From Verrucomicrobiaceae bacterium (lineage in GTDB: Bacteria; Verrucomicrobiota; Verrucomicrobiia; Verrucomicrobiales; Verrucomicrobiaceae): a stretch of DNA of 64,000 bases. Position numbers and translations under genes: made by a program. The stretch lies in the NCBI GenBank assembly GCA_027484445.1, contig JAIXSY010000045.1, positions 1 to 64,000 on the forward strand, given 5' to 3'. Each line of letters opens with the position of its first letter. The first letter of the stretch is position 1. The notes below the pieces were generated by a model. That model ran no database searches and was not told the origin of the DNA. It saw only the letters and a program-made list of their open reading frames with translations. This document shows positions 24,159-32,722 of the stretch, one piece after another.

Positions 24159-26222
24159 TCATTGAGTCAGCGACCACATCAGCAATCCCTCGCGCCCAGC
24201 GGGAATGAGGGCTTTGCCGCGATGCACCGCCACACGACCGGGATGGCCGCTGAGGTGGAGTTCGGCGGTCAGCTTGGGGTTTGCGGCATCGGTGTGGTCG
24301 AAGGCAATCACGTCGCCGAGGAAGGGATCAGTGATGAAGAGGGTCTGGCCGGAGATGGAGGGTTTGCCGGGGAAAGATCGGTGGTTGGGCTTGAGCAGGC
24401 CGATTTGATCGGGGCTTCGTGTTTCGCCTTCGGCGAGTGGGAAGAAGCCCCGGCGCGAGGTGGCGAGCCAGCCGTCGCGATTCGGCGTGGCTCCGCATTC
24501 GGTGTCCATGGCGTGGGGGAAGATCCAGCCGCTGCGTTTCACCGTGCCGTTCTCGATGAGGAACTCGTGCAGGCCGGTCACATGCCATTGCACCAGCACG
24601 CGGCGGCCATCGGCGGAGAGCGGCGAAATGGGGTCGCGGTAGAAGAGGCCGGTGTTTGTCACGGGTGGCATGACGAGCGCTGTTTGGCCGTCGGCGGCGA
24701 TCTTGATGATGTGCAGAACATTCGGCCCCACGGCGAGGAAGGCGAGGCGGCCTTCGTCGGCGAGAACGACCTGATGGATGGATTTGCCGGGCACTTCGTA
24801 GGCTCCGATGCGCTGCGTTTCACCCGAGGGCTGCTTTTGCCAGAGCGACAGGCCGCCGAGCGATTCGGCGACGCAGATGCGGTCGCCGTGAAAGGCCACG
24901 TCGCGAGCAAAACCGCGCGTGGGATGCGCGGCGACACGCTCGAAGCCTTGGTCCTTTTGCCGCACGAGGTGCCATCCTGCCGATCCGGCGGCGACAAGCA
25001 GCAAATCGTCCTTCCACGGCACGACGGAGCGGATGGAGCCATCGACGAGATAGCTCGGCAAACCATGCGCCGGAGCCTCGGCGGGCTTTTCGGGCACTTG
25101 CAGGCCTTTGTCACTCAATTGCGGCTCGGCATCGGGCAGACGCGTGTCCACGAGATGCAGGTCATCGAAACCTCCCGCGAGAAAGACGCGCCCGTTCGCC
25201 ACGGCGAGTCCAGCGACTGGGCTTGGGTCTTTGGAAACGAGCGGAAGCTGCGTCCAGCCCACGCTGCGCGGCTTCATCGGATCGCGCACATCCACGACGA
25301 AGAAGCCGTTGTGCGTGTCATTCACGAAGGCATGGCCTCCCGCGAGCACCACGCCCCACATGTCCATGCCGAGCCGGTAAAACGGCGGAAACTTCACGCC
25401 GGAGAGCCGCTTGGGATCGGCGGGATCGGCAATGTCGAAGAACTCGATGCCATGGCCGCTGCCAAAGGCCGCATCACCGGGCTTCGGATAGCCTTTGCCT
25501 CGCGCGTGATGTCCCGTGGCCACGGCGAGCAGGTTGCCAAACACATCGAGGCCATCGCCCTTGCCATCCAGCGGCACGGTTTTGACCAGAAGAGGCTTCC
25601 ACGGATTGCGCGCATCAATGACGGCGACTGCTTTCTCCGACCAAGTGCCCGCGTAAAGCCAGGTGCCGTGAAAGACGAGCGATTGCACCTCGCCACAGCG
25701 GAGGGTCGCGAGGTGCTTCGGACTCGCAGGCTGCGAAACGTCGAGCAGCTCGATGCCCGCGAACCGATTCCCCACCGCCGCGACATCGCCGGACACCGCG
25801 ATGGCCGTCGCGAGCTCCGCGGTGTCGTAGTGATGCACGAGCTTCGGCTGCGATGGATCGCCCACGTCCACGATGAACATCCCATCTTCACGCGAGGTGA
25901 TGAACGCGTGACCGCGCGAAACCGCGATCTGCCGCGTGTTGCCGAGTCCAGCGAGCTTGCCGATGAGCACTGGTTTTCCCCCGCGAGCGTTCGAGAGCAC
26001 GCGCAGCTCGCCTTGGCCGATGGCAAACACATGCTCGCCCGCGATGGTCACATCCATGGTGCAGCCGACTTTGAGTGCGCCAGTTTTCAGCTCGTTGCCG
26101 AACTCAGGGCCGGGGCGTTGAATGGGCGAGGAGGCATCGTGCAGGGACGTTGGCGCTTGGGCGCTGAGGTTCGATGCGCTTCCGAGAGCGAGCAGGAGAA
26201 GGACGAATTGCGGGATGTTCAT
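24159..26222 (-). CDS. LVIVD-repeat exported beta-propeller protein
   Basis: This 687-residue protein has a signal peptide and many repeats of the form GNRFAGIELLDVSQPASPK, FIVDVGDPSQPKLV and FFVVDVRDPMKPR, the LVIVD repeat of predicted beta-propellers. It is probably periplasmic or surface-bound. No catalytic motif is visible. It follows the DUF4405 gene by 43 bases, in which sits one of the 26-bp CGGCAAA-N12-GGAGC elements, nine bases from the ATG. It may therefore have its own start site and belong to the same regulon as the GH88/105 and Gfo/Idh genes. Confidence 0.82.
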   Translation of the reverse strand: MNIPQFVLLLLALGSASNLSAQAPTSLHDASSPIQRPGPEFGNELKTGALKVGCTMDVTIAGEHVFAIGQGELRVLSNARGGKPVLIGKLAGLGNTRQIAVSRGHAFITSREDGMFIVDVGDPSQPKLVHHYDTAELATAIAVSGDVAAVGNRFAGIELLDVSQPASPKHLATLRCGEVQSLVFHGTWLYAGTWSEKAVAVIDARNPWKPLLVKTVPLDGKGDGLDVFGNLLAVATGHHARGKGYPKPGDAAFGSGHGIEFFDIADPADPKRLSGVKFPPFYRLGMDMWGVVLAGGHAFVNDTHNGFFVVDVRDPMKPRSVGWTQLPLVSKDPSPVAGLAVANGRVFLAGGFDDLHLVDTRLPDAEPQLSDKGLQVPEKPAEAPAHGLPSYLVDGSIRSVVPWKDDLLLVAAGSAGWHLVRQKDQGFERVAAHPTRGFARDVAFHGDRICVAESLGGLSLWQKQPSGETQRIGAYEVPGKSIHQVVLADEGRLAFLAVGPNVLHIIKIAADGQTALVMPPVTNTGLFYRDPISPLSADGRRVLVQWHVTGLHEFLIENGTVKRSGWIFPHAMDTECGATPNRDGWLATSRRGFFPLAEGETRSPDQIGLLKPNHRSFPGKPSISGQTLFITDPFLGDVIAFDHTDAANPKLTAELHLSGHPGRVAVHRGKALIPAGREGLLMWSLTQ

Positions 26223-26231
26223 GTCTAAGTG

Positions 26232-26257
26232 GCTCCGGGTAAGAGGTCCATTTGCCG
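26232..26257 (-). promoter_or_regulatory. 26-bp element CGGCAAA-N12-CCGGAGC before the LVIVD gene
   Basis: On the minus strand CGGCAAA is followed after 12 bases by CCGGAGC, one of six copies with identical total length. The T-rich GATTTTGA lies just upstream. It ends nine bases before the start codon. Confidence 0.65.
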
Positions 26258-26265
26258 GATCAAAA

Positions 26266-26601
26266 TCAGCGACTGAGCAGTGGCAAGAGCATCAGCAGCA
26301 GAGCCACCAGCAGCACGAGCACCAGGGCCGGAGAGACGCGGGACACGAGCACGCTCCAGAGCCAGCGGCGGTGGCGGATGAGGTGCAGGGAAAGCAGGGC
26401 GAGCACGATGAGGCCGAGCGTCCAGTGCAGGCGGCCCCAGGCTTCGCCGTCGAGACCCCACACCGTCGCGCCGCGCGGTGCGTCGTAGCCGACGCGATAC
26501 TTCAGCACGAGGCCGGAGCCGGCGAGGAGCGATCCGGTCCAGAGCATGGCGAGATTCACGGTGCGATCGATCCACACGCGCCATTTCGACAGCGGGCTCA
26601 T
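26266..26601 (-). CDS. DUF4405 cytochrome b561-like membrane protein
   Basis: This 111-residue protein has three hydrophobic helices: VNLAMLWTGSLLAGSGLVL, WTLGLIVLALLSLHLIRHR and a C-terminal Leu/Val-rich helix. His residues (LHWTLG, LHLIRHR) are in positions suited to haem, as in DUF4405 proteins. The ATG overlaps the stop of the preceding gene (ATGA at 26598-26601). With the flavodoxin-like protein and ApbE upstream, it suggests a small membrane electron-transfer unit using flavin and haem. The start at 26601 is preferred because the longer frame runs into the preceding gene. Confidence 0.7.
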   Translation of the reverse strand: MSPLSKWRVWIDRTVNLAMLWTGSLLAGSGLVLKYRVGYDAPRGATVWGLDGEAWGRLHWTLGLIVLALLSLHLIRHRRWLWSVLVSRVSPALVLVLLVALLLMLLPLLSR

Positions 26602-27266
26602 GGTTTCACCTCCTCGTGAATGGCCCGGGCCTGCGCGGCGATGCGCTGGCGTTCCTCGCGCCAGCTTTGCTCGGGCGAAAGGCACTGCCCACCGCCATGC
26701 GGGATACCGTAGTAGCGGTTCATCACGGCGAAGGAGGCCCGCGCGTTCTCGGTGTCGGCGGTCGTTTCACCGACGGCGATGTCGCTCACGGAAAGACCCG
26801 CCGCGCCGTGATGCCGGGCGATGAAGGGCTCCACCCGGCGGTCGAAGAAGGTCCCGACTTCCGCCGCTGGGCGGCCATGACGCACGGGATAGATGAAGAC
26901 GACGGGTTTGAACTTAGCGAGGTCGAGCGAGTCGGGCGTCCGGTCGAGGCGATGAATCTCCGGCGTGATGCCAAGGGCGCCGAGTTCCGCGTAGAGACTC
27001 TCCGCGACATGCGCGGGCGCGAGCGTGCTTTCGGACTCGGCGGTGACGCCTTGGATTTCCTTCAGGTCGAGCTTCCGGCGCGTGGGCCAGCCTTCGACGT
27101 AGAGGATGAGCGGCTTCAAGGAATCCGATGATGAAGGAGGCGGAGCTGCTGCGGTGGGAAACCCGCCCTCATCCTTCTTTCGCAAGGCCCACCACAACGG
27201 CACGAGCCAGGCCGCGAGGGCGAGGATGACCACGAGCAGCGCCTTGGTGAAGGACGAAGTTCTCAT
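26598..27266 (-). CDS. Membrane-anchored flavodoxin-fold-like protein
   Basis: This 222-residue protein has one N-terminal membrane helix (ALLVVILALAAWLVPLWWAL), a Ser/Pro-rich linker, then an alpha/beta domain from about residue 52 (LKPLILYVEG, FKPVVFIYPVRHGRPAAEVGTFFD) resembling flavodoxin-like folds. The classical FMN phosphate loop is not evident, so flavin binding is a guess supported by the adjacent ApbE gene. It overlaps ApbE (ATGA at 27263-27266) and DUF4405 (ATGA at 26598-26601), so the three are co-translated. Confidence 0.5.
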   Translation of the reverse strand: MRTSSFTKALLVVILALAAWLVPLWWALRKKDEGGFPTAAAPPPSSSDSLKPLILYVEGWPTRRKLDLKEIQGVTAESESTLAPAHVAESLYAELGALGITPEIHRLDRTPDSLDLAKFKPVVFIYPVRHGRPAAEVGTFFDRRVEPFIARHHGAAGLSVSDIAVGETTADTENARASFAVMNRYYGIPHGGGQCLSPEQSWREERQRIAAQARAIHEEVKP

Positions 27267-28276
27267 ACGCAAAACTCCGGGGCCGGGGTTTGGATTGGCG
27301 AAGACACTTCCGCGGTCCGTTCGGAAAAAGCGTTGTCCATCATGAAGGCATCGTCAGCCTTGCGGACAAGCCCCGGAAATCCGCGCAAACGCGCGAAGGC
27401 TGTGCCCACATCGTCGGCGAGCGCGGCATCACTCGCGGCGATGCCGGCTTCGAGGCAGGTGGGAGCCGGCACCGTCACCGAGCGCACCTGACCCGAGGCG
27501 GGGCGGCCCGTTCGTGCATCGATGAGGTGGGAAATCCGTTTCCCATCAAGCAGGCGAAACCGGGCACCGTGCCCGCTCGTGGCCAGTGCTGCGTCTTGCA
27601 GCAGGCACGCCCGCGCACAACCCGGCAGCAGCACCCACCAGCCCTCGTGCTCCGCCGACTGGCATCCGCGTGCCGCGACATCGCCGGACAGCTCGACGAG
27701 GAAATGACGCAAGCCACGCCTTTCCAGATGCGCGACGATTTGATCGACACACCACTCTTTGCCCATGCCGCCAAAGTCCAGCGCCATGCCGGGGCGCGGC
27801 AATCGCAGGCCAGTGGAGTTGGCCGAAAGAAACGGAAAACGACCGAAAGAGCTCTTTTCGGCTGCTCTCTGCGTTGAAGCTCGATTGCAACCGCACGATT
27901 CCATCACCGCCGCGATTTCTGCATCACTCGGCCACGCGACTCGATGCGGATCATGCCAAAGTCGCCACACGGGAAACGCCGTCACATTCAGCCGGCCATT
28001 CGTGTGCCGATTCGCATTCTCCGCCGCGTCGAGCAACGCCAGCAACCCGTCGTCCGCTTTCACCACCTCTCCGCGATTCAATCGCGACACGAGACTGTCC
28101 GGCTGAAAGCGCGAATATCGTGCTTCCGCCTCGCGCAGCCACTTCACCACCGCGACGACCGCTTCACGCGCGACCGCCTCCGTGGTGTCCGCGATGCGCA
28201 AATGCCCCACACCTCCCAGTGCGTGGAAGGAGAAACCGTGGATGGGGTGACCGGAGGATTGGCTCACATTCGACAC
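27263..28276 (-). CDS. apbE: ApbE-like FAD:protein FMN transferase
   Basis: This roughly 337-residue protein follows ApbE order: ARYSRFQPDSLVSRLNRG near the front, the GRLNVTAFPVWRLW segment, ALDFGGMGKEWCVDQI and LVELSGDVAARG in the centre, then ISHLIDARTGRP and AGIAASDAALADDVGTAF at the Mg2+/FAD site. ApbE attaches FMN to a Thr or Ser of exported redox proteins. I saw no clear acceptor motif in the neighbours. A GTG at 28276 or 28267, overlapping the end of the CPBP gene, is the likely start; the longer frame is the shadow of that gene. No signal peptide is visible. Confidence 0.82.
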   Translation of the reverse strand: MSNVSQSSGHPIHGFSFHALGGVGHLRIADTTEAVAREAVVAVVKWLREAEARYSRFQPDSLVSRLNRGEVVKADDGLLALLDAAENANRHTNGRLNVTAFPVWRLWHDPHRVAWPSDAEIAAVMESCGCNRASTQRAAEKSSFGRFPFLSANSTGLRLPRPGMALDFGGMGKEWCVDQIVAHLERRGLRHFLVELSGDVAARGCQSAEHEGWWVLLPGCARACLLQDAALATSGHGARFRLLDGKRISHLIDARTGRPASGQVRSVTVPAPTCLEAGIAASDAALADDVGTAFARLRGFPGLVRKADDAFMMDNAFSERTAEVSSPIQTPAPEFCV

Positions 28277-29109
28277 GATGGTGGATTTGTTGCTGGACCG
28301 GGCGGCATGATTAACCAAAGCGCAGCGGCGAACACTCCCGTGATGACGATCCAGCAGCCGAAGGGCGCCAGGGACGAATGGGCCGGGGGTGTCAGGGGAA
28401 TGAAGTTGGCGCTGACGTTCAGCGAGGTGTGCAGCAAGATCGCCGGCACGAGGCTTTGGCGTCCATGGATGGCCAGCCAGGAGAAAAGGCCCGTGACCGG
28501 AACGATCAAGGCGAGGAACAAGCCGAAGGGCCAGAGATGGTGACCCGAGTCTTTGAGCGCCCACAAAGGCAGATGCCACACCGCCCATAACGGGGCGAGA
28601 CACAGCGTGGCGGCCAGTGGGCTGAAACGCTCGAGCAATCTCGGCAGCAGGAATCCTCTCCATCCCAGCTCTTCATTGAGCGGCCCGAAGCGCCAAAGAA
28701 CGATGAGAAAGCTCAGTGCGATGGCACCGGGACTAGGCAGGGTGAGGTTTACGGGGGCGTGAAAAATCCATCGCGATACCGAGGCGGCAATCAGCATGAT
28801 GAGCGGCGGCAGGAAAACCGCCACCAGGAGGGTCCACCACGGCATGTTGGGCACGAAGATTCGTCGCACGAGGTTGAGGACGCCGCGTTTGCCGTCCGAG
28901 ATTGCGGCGCAGACGAGCCCGGCCAGGGAAGGTCCGCACAGCGCGAGAAAATAGGCTACATAGTAGCGCGGACTGGCCGGTTCCGAGTGCCGGCAGAGCC
29001 CGAGCCAGATCAGGGCGGACCAAGCAATGGCCAAAAGACAAAAGAAGCCATCGAGCCAAAGCGTCGGTCGCTGCGTTTTGGAGGAGGGCGCTTTCTGTGA
29101 GACTTTCAT
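28264..29109 (-). CDS. CPBP-family intramembrane metalloprotease
   Basis: This 281-residue integral membrane protein has about seven or eight helices. The CPBP (CAAX protease/Abi) motifs are present: E146-E147 and R151 in NEELGWRGFLLPRL, H179 in WAVWHLPLW and H227 with N231 in LLHTSLN. These are the catalytic and metal-binding residues of the family. Its end overlaps the start region of the ApbE gene, so it heads a four-gene unit with ApbE, the flavodoxin-like protein and DUF4405. The substrate is unknown; maturation of a membrane partner is possible. Confidence 0.88.
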   Translation of the reverse strand: MKVSQKAPSSKTQRPTLWLDGFFCLLAIAWSALIWLGLCRHSEPASPRYYVAYFLALCGPSLAGLVCAAISDGKRGVLNLVRRIFVPNMPWWTLLVAVFLPPLIMLIAASVSRWIFHAPVNLTLPSPGAIALSFLIVLWRFGPLNEELGWRGFLLPRLLERFSPLAATLCLAPLWAVWHLPLWALKDSGHHLWPFGLFLALIVPVTGLFSWLAIHGRQSLVPAILLHTSLNVSANFIPLTPPAHSSLAPFGCWIVITGVFAAALWLIMPPGPATNPPSCRM

Positions 29110-29149
29110 CGGGCTTTCTTGGCCACGGTGCGGCTCTTCTCAAGTAAAG

Positions 29150-30547
29150 TCACCCTCCCGGCACGATGGCTCCGTGTTGCTTCAGCAAGGCGCGCAGTTC
29201 GGTCAACGGCACTTGTGCGGGGGTGAGGTTTGCTTTCACCGCGAGCGCAGCCGCTGCGCCCGCCGCTTGCCCCATACCCATGCAGGATGCCTGCACGCGC
29301 AGGGCGGAGTTGGCCGCGCGGTCGCTGCTGATGCTGCGGCCTGCGATGAGCAGATTGCGGCTGCCTTTGGGAATGAGCGCACGCAGCGGCACGGTGGGCA
29401 CGATGCCTTCGTCGAGCGGGCGGATGTCGGTGCCGTGGTCGGTGTGCAGGTCCACGGGGTAGAACGAAAAGCTCACTGCATCCTCGAACACGCGACCGCT
29501 CAGGTAGTCCGCCTCGGTCACGCTCGTTTCGCCGACGATGCGCCAGGTCTCACGGATGCCAGTCTCGGTCATCATCCGCACGAGGCGGACCTTTTCGCAG
29601 CCGGGCAGCGTGCGGACAAAGCGCAGTATGCGCAGCACGGAGGCGCGACCGGCGATGTTTGCCTGCGTCTTGCCCTCGGAGGTGGCAGCATGGATGCCGA
29701 GGATGTGCATGCGGTTGCTGCCGCGTCCGCGAAGGAACTCGATGAATCGCGCGTGCGCCATGCCGTCGGGGTTGGCGACATCGCCGGACAGGAGACGCTT
29801 TTCCTGCACCGCCTCGAGATAACGCTCCTGGATGAGATTGGCATCCAGCGCCGCTGGATCGTAATCACCGAGGGCATACATGAGCGTGGACGGTTGCGCT
29901 TCGTCCTCTCGCAAACGCTCAAGGCCGAGCCGACCCACGAGATTCGCATCGCCGGTGCAATCGATGAGCTGGCGACACTTCACCTGATGCTCGGACTCCT
30001 TGCCCGTGAGCACGAGTTCATAGCCGGAGTCGGTCTGAGTCACGCGGCGCGGCATCTCGTAATAGCGCAGCAGGCCACCCGCTTTCAGCAGCGCCTCCTC
30101 CAGCAGTGCGGCGTAAAGCGGGCCGTTCACGCGCACCTGATGCTCGGAGTGCTTGCGCGGCACTTTGGAAAAATCCGGCAACAGCCCGGTGTCGAGCATC
30201 ACCGCCTCCTGCACCAGTTCCCAGCCGATGCCCGCGATGACCTGTCTGCCCCAAGCATGAAACAGCCCCGGATAATCCACACCCGCCGTGGTCGTCGTGC
30301 CGCCGAGCTGCCCGTTCGCTTCGATGAGCATCGTCTTTGCGCCCGCGCGGGCCGCTTGGATCGCCGCGATGGCTCCGGCAGTGCCTCCGCCGACGACGAG
30401 CACGTCCACGGTGTCGGTGGGCAATGGTGAATTCGGTTCGGCAGCCGATGAAGCTACGGTCAATGCGGCCGATCCGGCGCTGAGAGTGGCGGCGGAGGTG
30501 AGAAAGCGCCGTCGTGAGAAGCGCGGGTTCGGCGTGAAGGAAGGCAT
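29150..30547 (-). CDS. Tat-exported FAD-dependent oxidoreductase (FAD_oxidored)
   Basis: This 465-residue protein has a twin-arginine signal (SRRRFLTSAATLSAGSAAL), then an FAD Rossmann motif, VVGGGTAGAIAAIQAARAG, with LIEANGQLGGTTT as in the FAD_oxidored (PF12831) family. The C-terminal half has LLIAGRSISSDRAANSALRVQASCMGMGQAAG. These enzymes are common beside sugar hydrolases in Verrucomicrobia and Planctomycetes, with unknown substrates. It follows the GH88/105 gene on the same strand. A 26-bp element overlaps the alternative ATG at 30565. I prefer the ATG at 30547, preceded by AGGAAG. Confidence 0.85.
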   Translation of the reverse strand: MPSFTPNPRFSRRRFLTSAATLSAGSAALTVASSAAEPNSPLPTDTVDVLVVGGGTAGAIAAIQAARAGAKTMLIEANGQLGGTTTTAGVDYPGLFHAWGRQVIAGIGWELVQEAVMLDTGLLPDFSKVPRKHSEHQVRVNGPLYAALLEEALLKAGGLLRYYEMPRRVTQTDSGYELVLTGKESEHQVKCRQLIDCTGDANLVGRLGLERLREDEAQPSTLMYALGDYDPAALDANLIQERYLEAVQEKRLLSGDVANPDGMAHARFIEFLRGRGSNRMHILGIHAATSEGKTQANIAGRASVLRILRFVRTLPGCEKVRLVRMMTETGIRETWRIVGETSVTEADYLSGRVFEDAVSFSFYPVDLHTDHGTDIRPLDEGIVPTVPLRALIPKGSRNLLIAGRSISSDRAANSALRVQASCMGMGQAAGAAAALAVKANLTPAQVPLTELRALLKQHGAIVPGG

Positions 30548-30558
30548 CGCTTCCTGTT

Positions 30559-30584
30559 GCTCCATCAGTCGGGATGATTTGCCG
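30559..30584 (-). promoter_or_regulatory. 26-bp element CGGCAAA-N12-ATGGAGC before the FAD oxidoreductase
   Basis: On the minus strand CGGCAAA is followed after 12 bases by ATGGAGC, with a T6 run just upstream. It ends 11 bases before the preferred ATG. Its internal ATG is in frame with the gene, but other copies of the element are not, so I treat it as a control site. Confidence 0.65.
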
Positions 30585-30602
30585 TGAAAAAAGCGGGCTT
30601 GC

Positions 30603-32102
30603 TCACGGTTGCTCCAGAGCGGCGATCAACTGGGCCATGAGGCCCATGCCCATTTGGAAGATGGCGCGGTAGTCGCTGCGCTGGAGTTCGAGGCCGCCTT
30701 TGTTGGAGGGCGAGACGCCGTCGAGAAAGCCGTCGGGCGTGAGGTGGTGTTCGAGACCTGCGAGGGTGCGTTGCGCGGCGGATCGCGCGGAGGCATCCAG
30801 CCAGCCGTTGCGAGCGCCGAGGGCCAGCGCGGCGGCAATGCCGGCGCTGCCTGCGGTGTCGGTCGTCAGCTTGGGCTCATTCACGATGACGCTCCAAAGT
30901 CCGTCTTCGCGCTGCTGCGCGGCGGTCCAGGTGGCGAGCTTTTGCAAATGGAGGATGAGATCGCCGATATCCCGACGCTCGCGGGCGACCTCGAGCGTGC
31001 GCACGAGGCCGAGCATCTGCCAGGCGATGCCACGCGCCCAATTGCGGTTGCCGCGTTTGCCATCGTCATCGTAGGTGCGCCAGAACTCCTGGCCGTCGAA
31101 GAAGCGTGCCTGCCGGATGCGGCATTGGTAGAGCGCATCCTGCATGAGCTTTTCGTCGCTCCTTTGTCTGGCAATGAGGGCCATGGGATAAGCGATGGTG
31201 TAGGTGCCTTCGGTGGACATGTGCCCACCGTCCTGAATGGAACCGGTGGGACGGCGGCGCGACTCCCAAAAGGCGAGTGGCAGTTCCAACCGCGCGTCCT
31301 GCGGATGCAGCCGGGCCAGCGCGGCAAAGGGCAGTCCACCTTCAATGCCATAGAGCCGCCCGTCATTGGGCACGGACTTCGGGTCTTCGTAAACGAGCCT
31401 CGAATCGCGAAAGAAGAGGTCGAGATGCCGCTGCGCCGTTTCCTTGATCGCGGCGTGACGCGGGATGACCGAAAGGTCGAGAAGACCATCGAGCACGCAG
31501 CCTTCCATCCACCCAAACTGCTGCACCACGGCAAGCGAGTTCAGGCGCTGATAAAACTCCTCCATCGGCGTGGCCGTGCCGGGCACAAGCAGATGCGGCA
31601 GCAGGGCGGCAGGCAGATCGGGACCAGCGACGAAGATTTCCAGGTCGCTACCTTTCGTGAGGCGAAGCGCCACGCCTTCCATCATGATGTCGGCGACATC
31701 TGCTGCGGCGACTTCGAGTTGATAGACTTGAAACGGCGCTGGAAAACGCACATCGAGCGTGCCTAGCCGGCGTCCTGATCCGGCCAGGCTCACTTCGATC
31801 TCTTTCGCGTCCCTTTCATCGAGTCCGACGGCGATGCGGAAGTGCGTGGGTGTCACTGCTTGCGGGAGCTCTTCCCATTGCAAGACGAGCGGCGGTTTCT
31901 CTGCCGTGGTGATGGTGGCGAGCTGCCATCCAAAAGGAGCACGCTGCTTTTCCGGCACGGGCAGGTCGGCGGAGGAGACCACGCGGGCGGGATGATGAAG
32001 CGCGGGAGCCGGAGCCGTCAAAAGCGCGTGGGCCGATCCGCTGCAAGTGATGGCGCAAAGCACAGCGAAGGCGGCGGCGTGGAGGTGGAGGCGATGGGTC
32101 AT
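30603..32102 (-). CDS. GH88/GH105-type unsaturated uronyl hydrolase
   Basis: This 499-residue protein has a signal peptide after MTHRLHLHAAAF. A beta-rich N-terminal domain of about 150 residues precedes an (alpha/alpha)6 barrel with features of GH88/105: DGRLYGIEGGLPFAAL, TYTIAYPMALIA, NRNWARGIAWQMLGL and a late NKGGLELQRSDYRA. Such enzymes remove 4,5-unsaturated uronic acids from oligosaccharides made by polysaccharide lyases, or hydrate related sugars. No lyase is in the window. The start at 32102 leaves a 14-base gap to an upstream 26-bp element, and an in-frame GTG inside that element is judged spurious. Confidence 0.78.
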   Translation of the reverse strand: MTHRLHLHAAAFAVLCAITCSGSAHALLTAPAPALHHPARVVSSADLPVPEKQRAPFGWQLATITTAEKPPLVLQWEELPQAVTPTHFRIAVGLDERDAKEIEVSLAGSGRRLGTLDVRFPAPFQVYQLEVAAADVADIMMEGVALRLTKGSDLEIFVAGPDLPAALLPHLLVPGTATPMEEFYQRLNSLAVVQQFGWMEGCVLDGLLDLSVIPRHAAIKETAQRHLDLFFRDSRLVYEDPKSVPNDGRLYGIEGGLPFAALARLHPQDARLELPLAFWESRRRPTGSIQDGGHMSTEGTYTIAYPMALIARQRSDEKLMQDALYQCRIRQARFFDGQEFWRTYDDDGKRGNRNWARGIAWQMLGLVRTLEVARERRDIGDLILHLQKLATWTAAQQREDGLWSVIVNEPKLTTDTAGSAGIAAALALGARNGWLDASARSAAQRTLAGLEHHLTPDGFLDGVSPSNKGGLELQRSDYRAIFQMGMGLMAQLIAALEQP

Positions 32103-32116
32103 GGTGAATCCAGAGA

Positions 32117-32142
32117 GCTCCACGTCACGCTGTCATTTGCCG
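32117..32142 (-). promoter_or_regulatory. 26-bp element CGGCAAA-N12-GTGGAGC before the GH88/105 gene
   Basis: CGGCAAA and GTGGAGC on the minus strand with the invariant 12-base gap. It ends 14 bases before the start codon. The sequence from here to about ten codons into the gene resembles 39050-39111, near a very short leftover gene. Confidence 0.7.
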
Positions 32143-32195
32143 CACGATTTCACTCGGCCGATGCCGTTGGCCGTTCTAGTGCTGGCCGTGGACTT

Positions 32196-32540
32196 TCACG
32201 AAACGGCCTTGCATGATGAAATCGTGAATCCGCTCATTCTAAGAATGCAAAAGCGAGCGGCTGTCGCGGTGGAGCCAGCGACTAGAAAAGCACGGCGCAT
32301 TAACACGCCCTGACGGCACGGCGATTTCCTCAACGATCCGCCAGCCTCCGCCCCCAAGTGGACCCCATCCTTGTCCACATTCAGCCGATCAAACAGCTTC
32401 GGAATCTCCTCCCTCGAGATCCCCCCGCTACCATCCCGATCCAGCTTCTTGAACCACTCCGGCGTTTCGGCGTTATGAGCCAGGGCAACAATTGAGCCGC
32501 AAAGGAGCACAGAGATCGCAAAGAGAGTGGTGGGGTTCAT
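32196..32540 (-). pseudogene. EF-hand exported protein, truncated
   Basis: The frame opens with MNPTTLFAISVLLCGSIVALA, a signal peptide, and one good EF-hand, DRDGSGGISREEI. A second EF-hand starts (NVDKDG) and then degenerates into Gly/Ser/Arg-rich sequence with no EF-hand residues, ending after 114 residues. EF-hand exported proteins in this phylum usually carry two or more complete loops, so this looks like a gene cut inside the second loop. Confidence 0.6.
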
Positions 32541-32722
32541 GGCCGGAATGACCAGTTCAGGAGGGTTGTTCCGCGAGAAGACAAAACATGGACAATTTTT
32601 TTCACATCCCGCAGACGCCGGGCGGTTACCTCCAAAACGCCACTTCGTCGCTATCATCCGCGCTACTCGGGCTGCCCTTGTCTAAATGGCGAAAGCACTG
32701 CCGACCGACTCCAATTGGCATC
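32541..32722. other. Intergenic stretch between EF-hand relic and helicase
   Basis: No gene is supported in these 182 bases. It separates the exported-protein region from the defence-like locus. Confidence 0.4.

Noticed and set aside
23586..26228. Long plus-strand frame opposite the LVIVD gene
   Set aside because: Composition and lack of domains mark it as the reverse complement of the LVIVD coding sequence.
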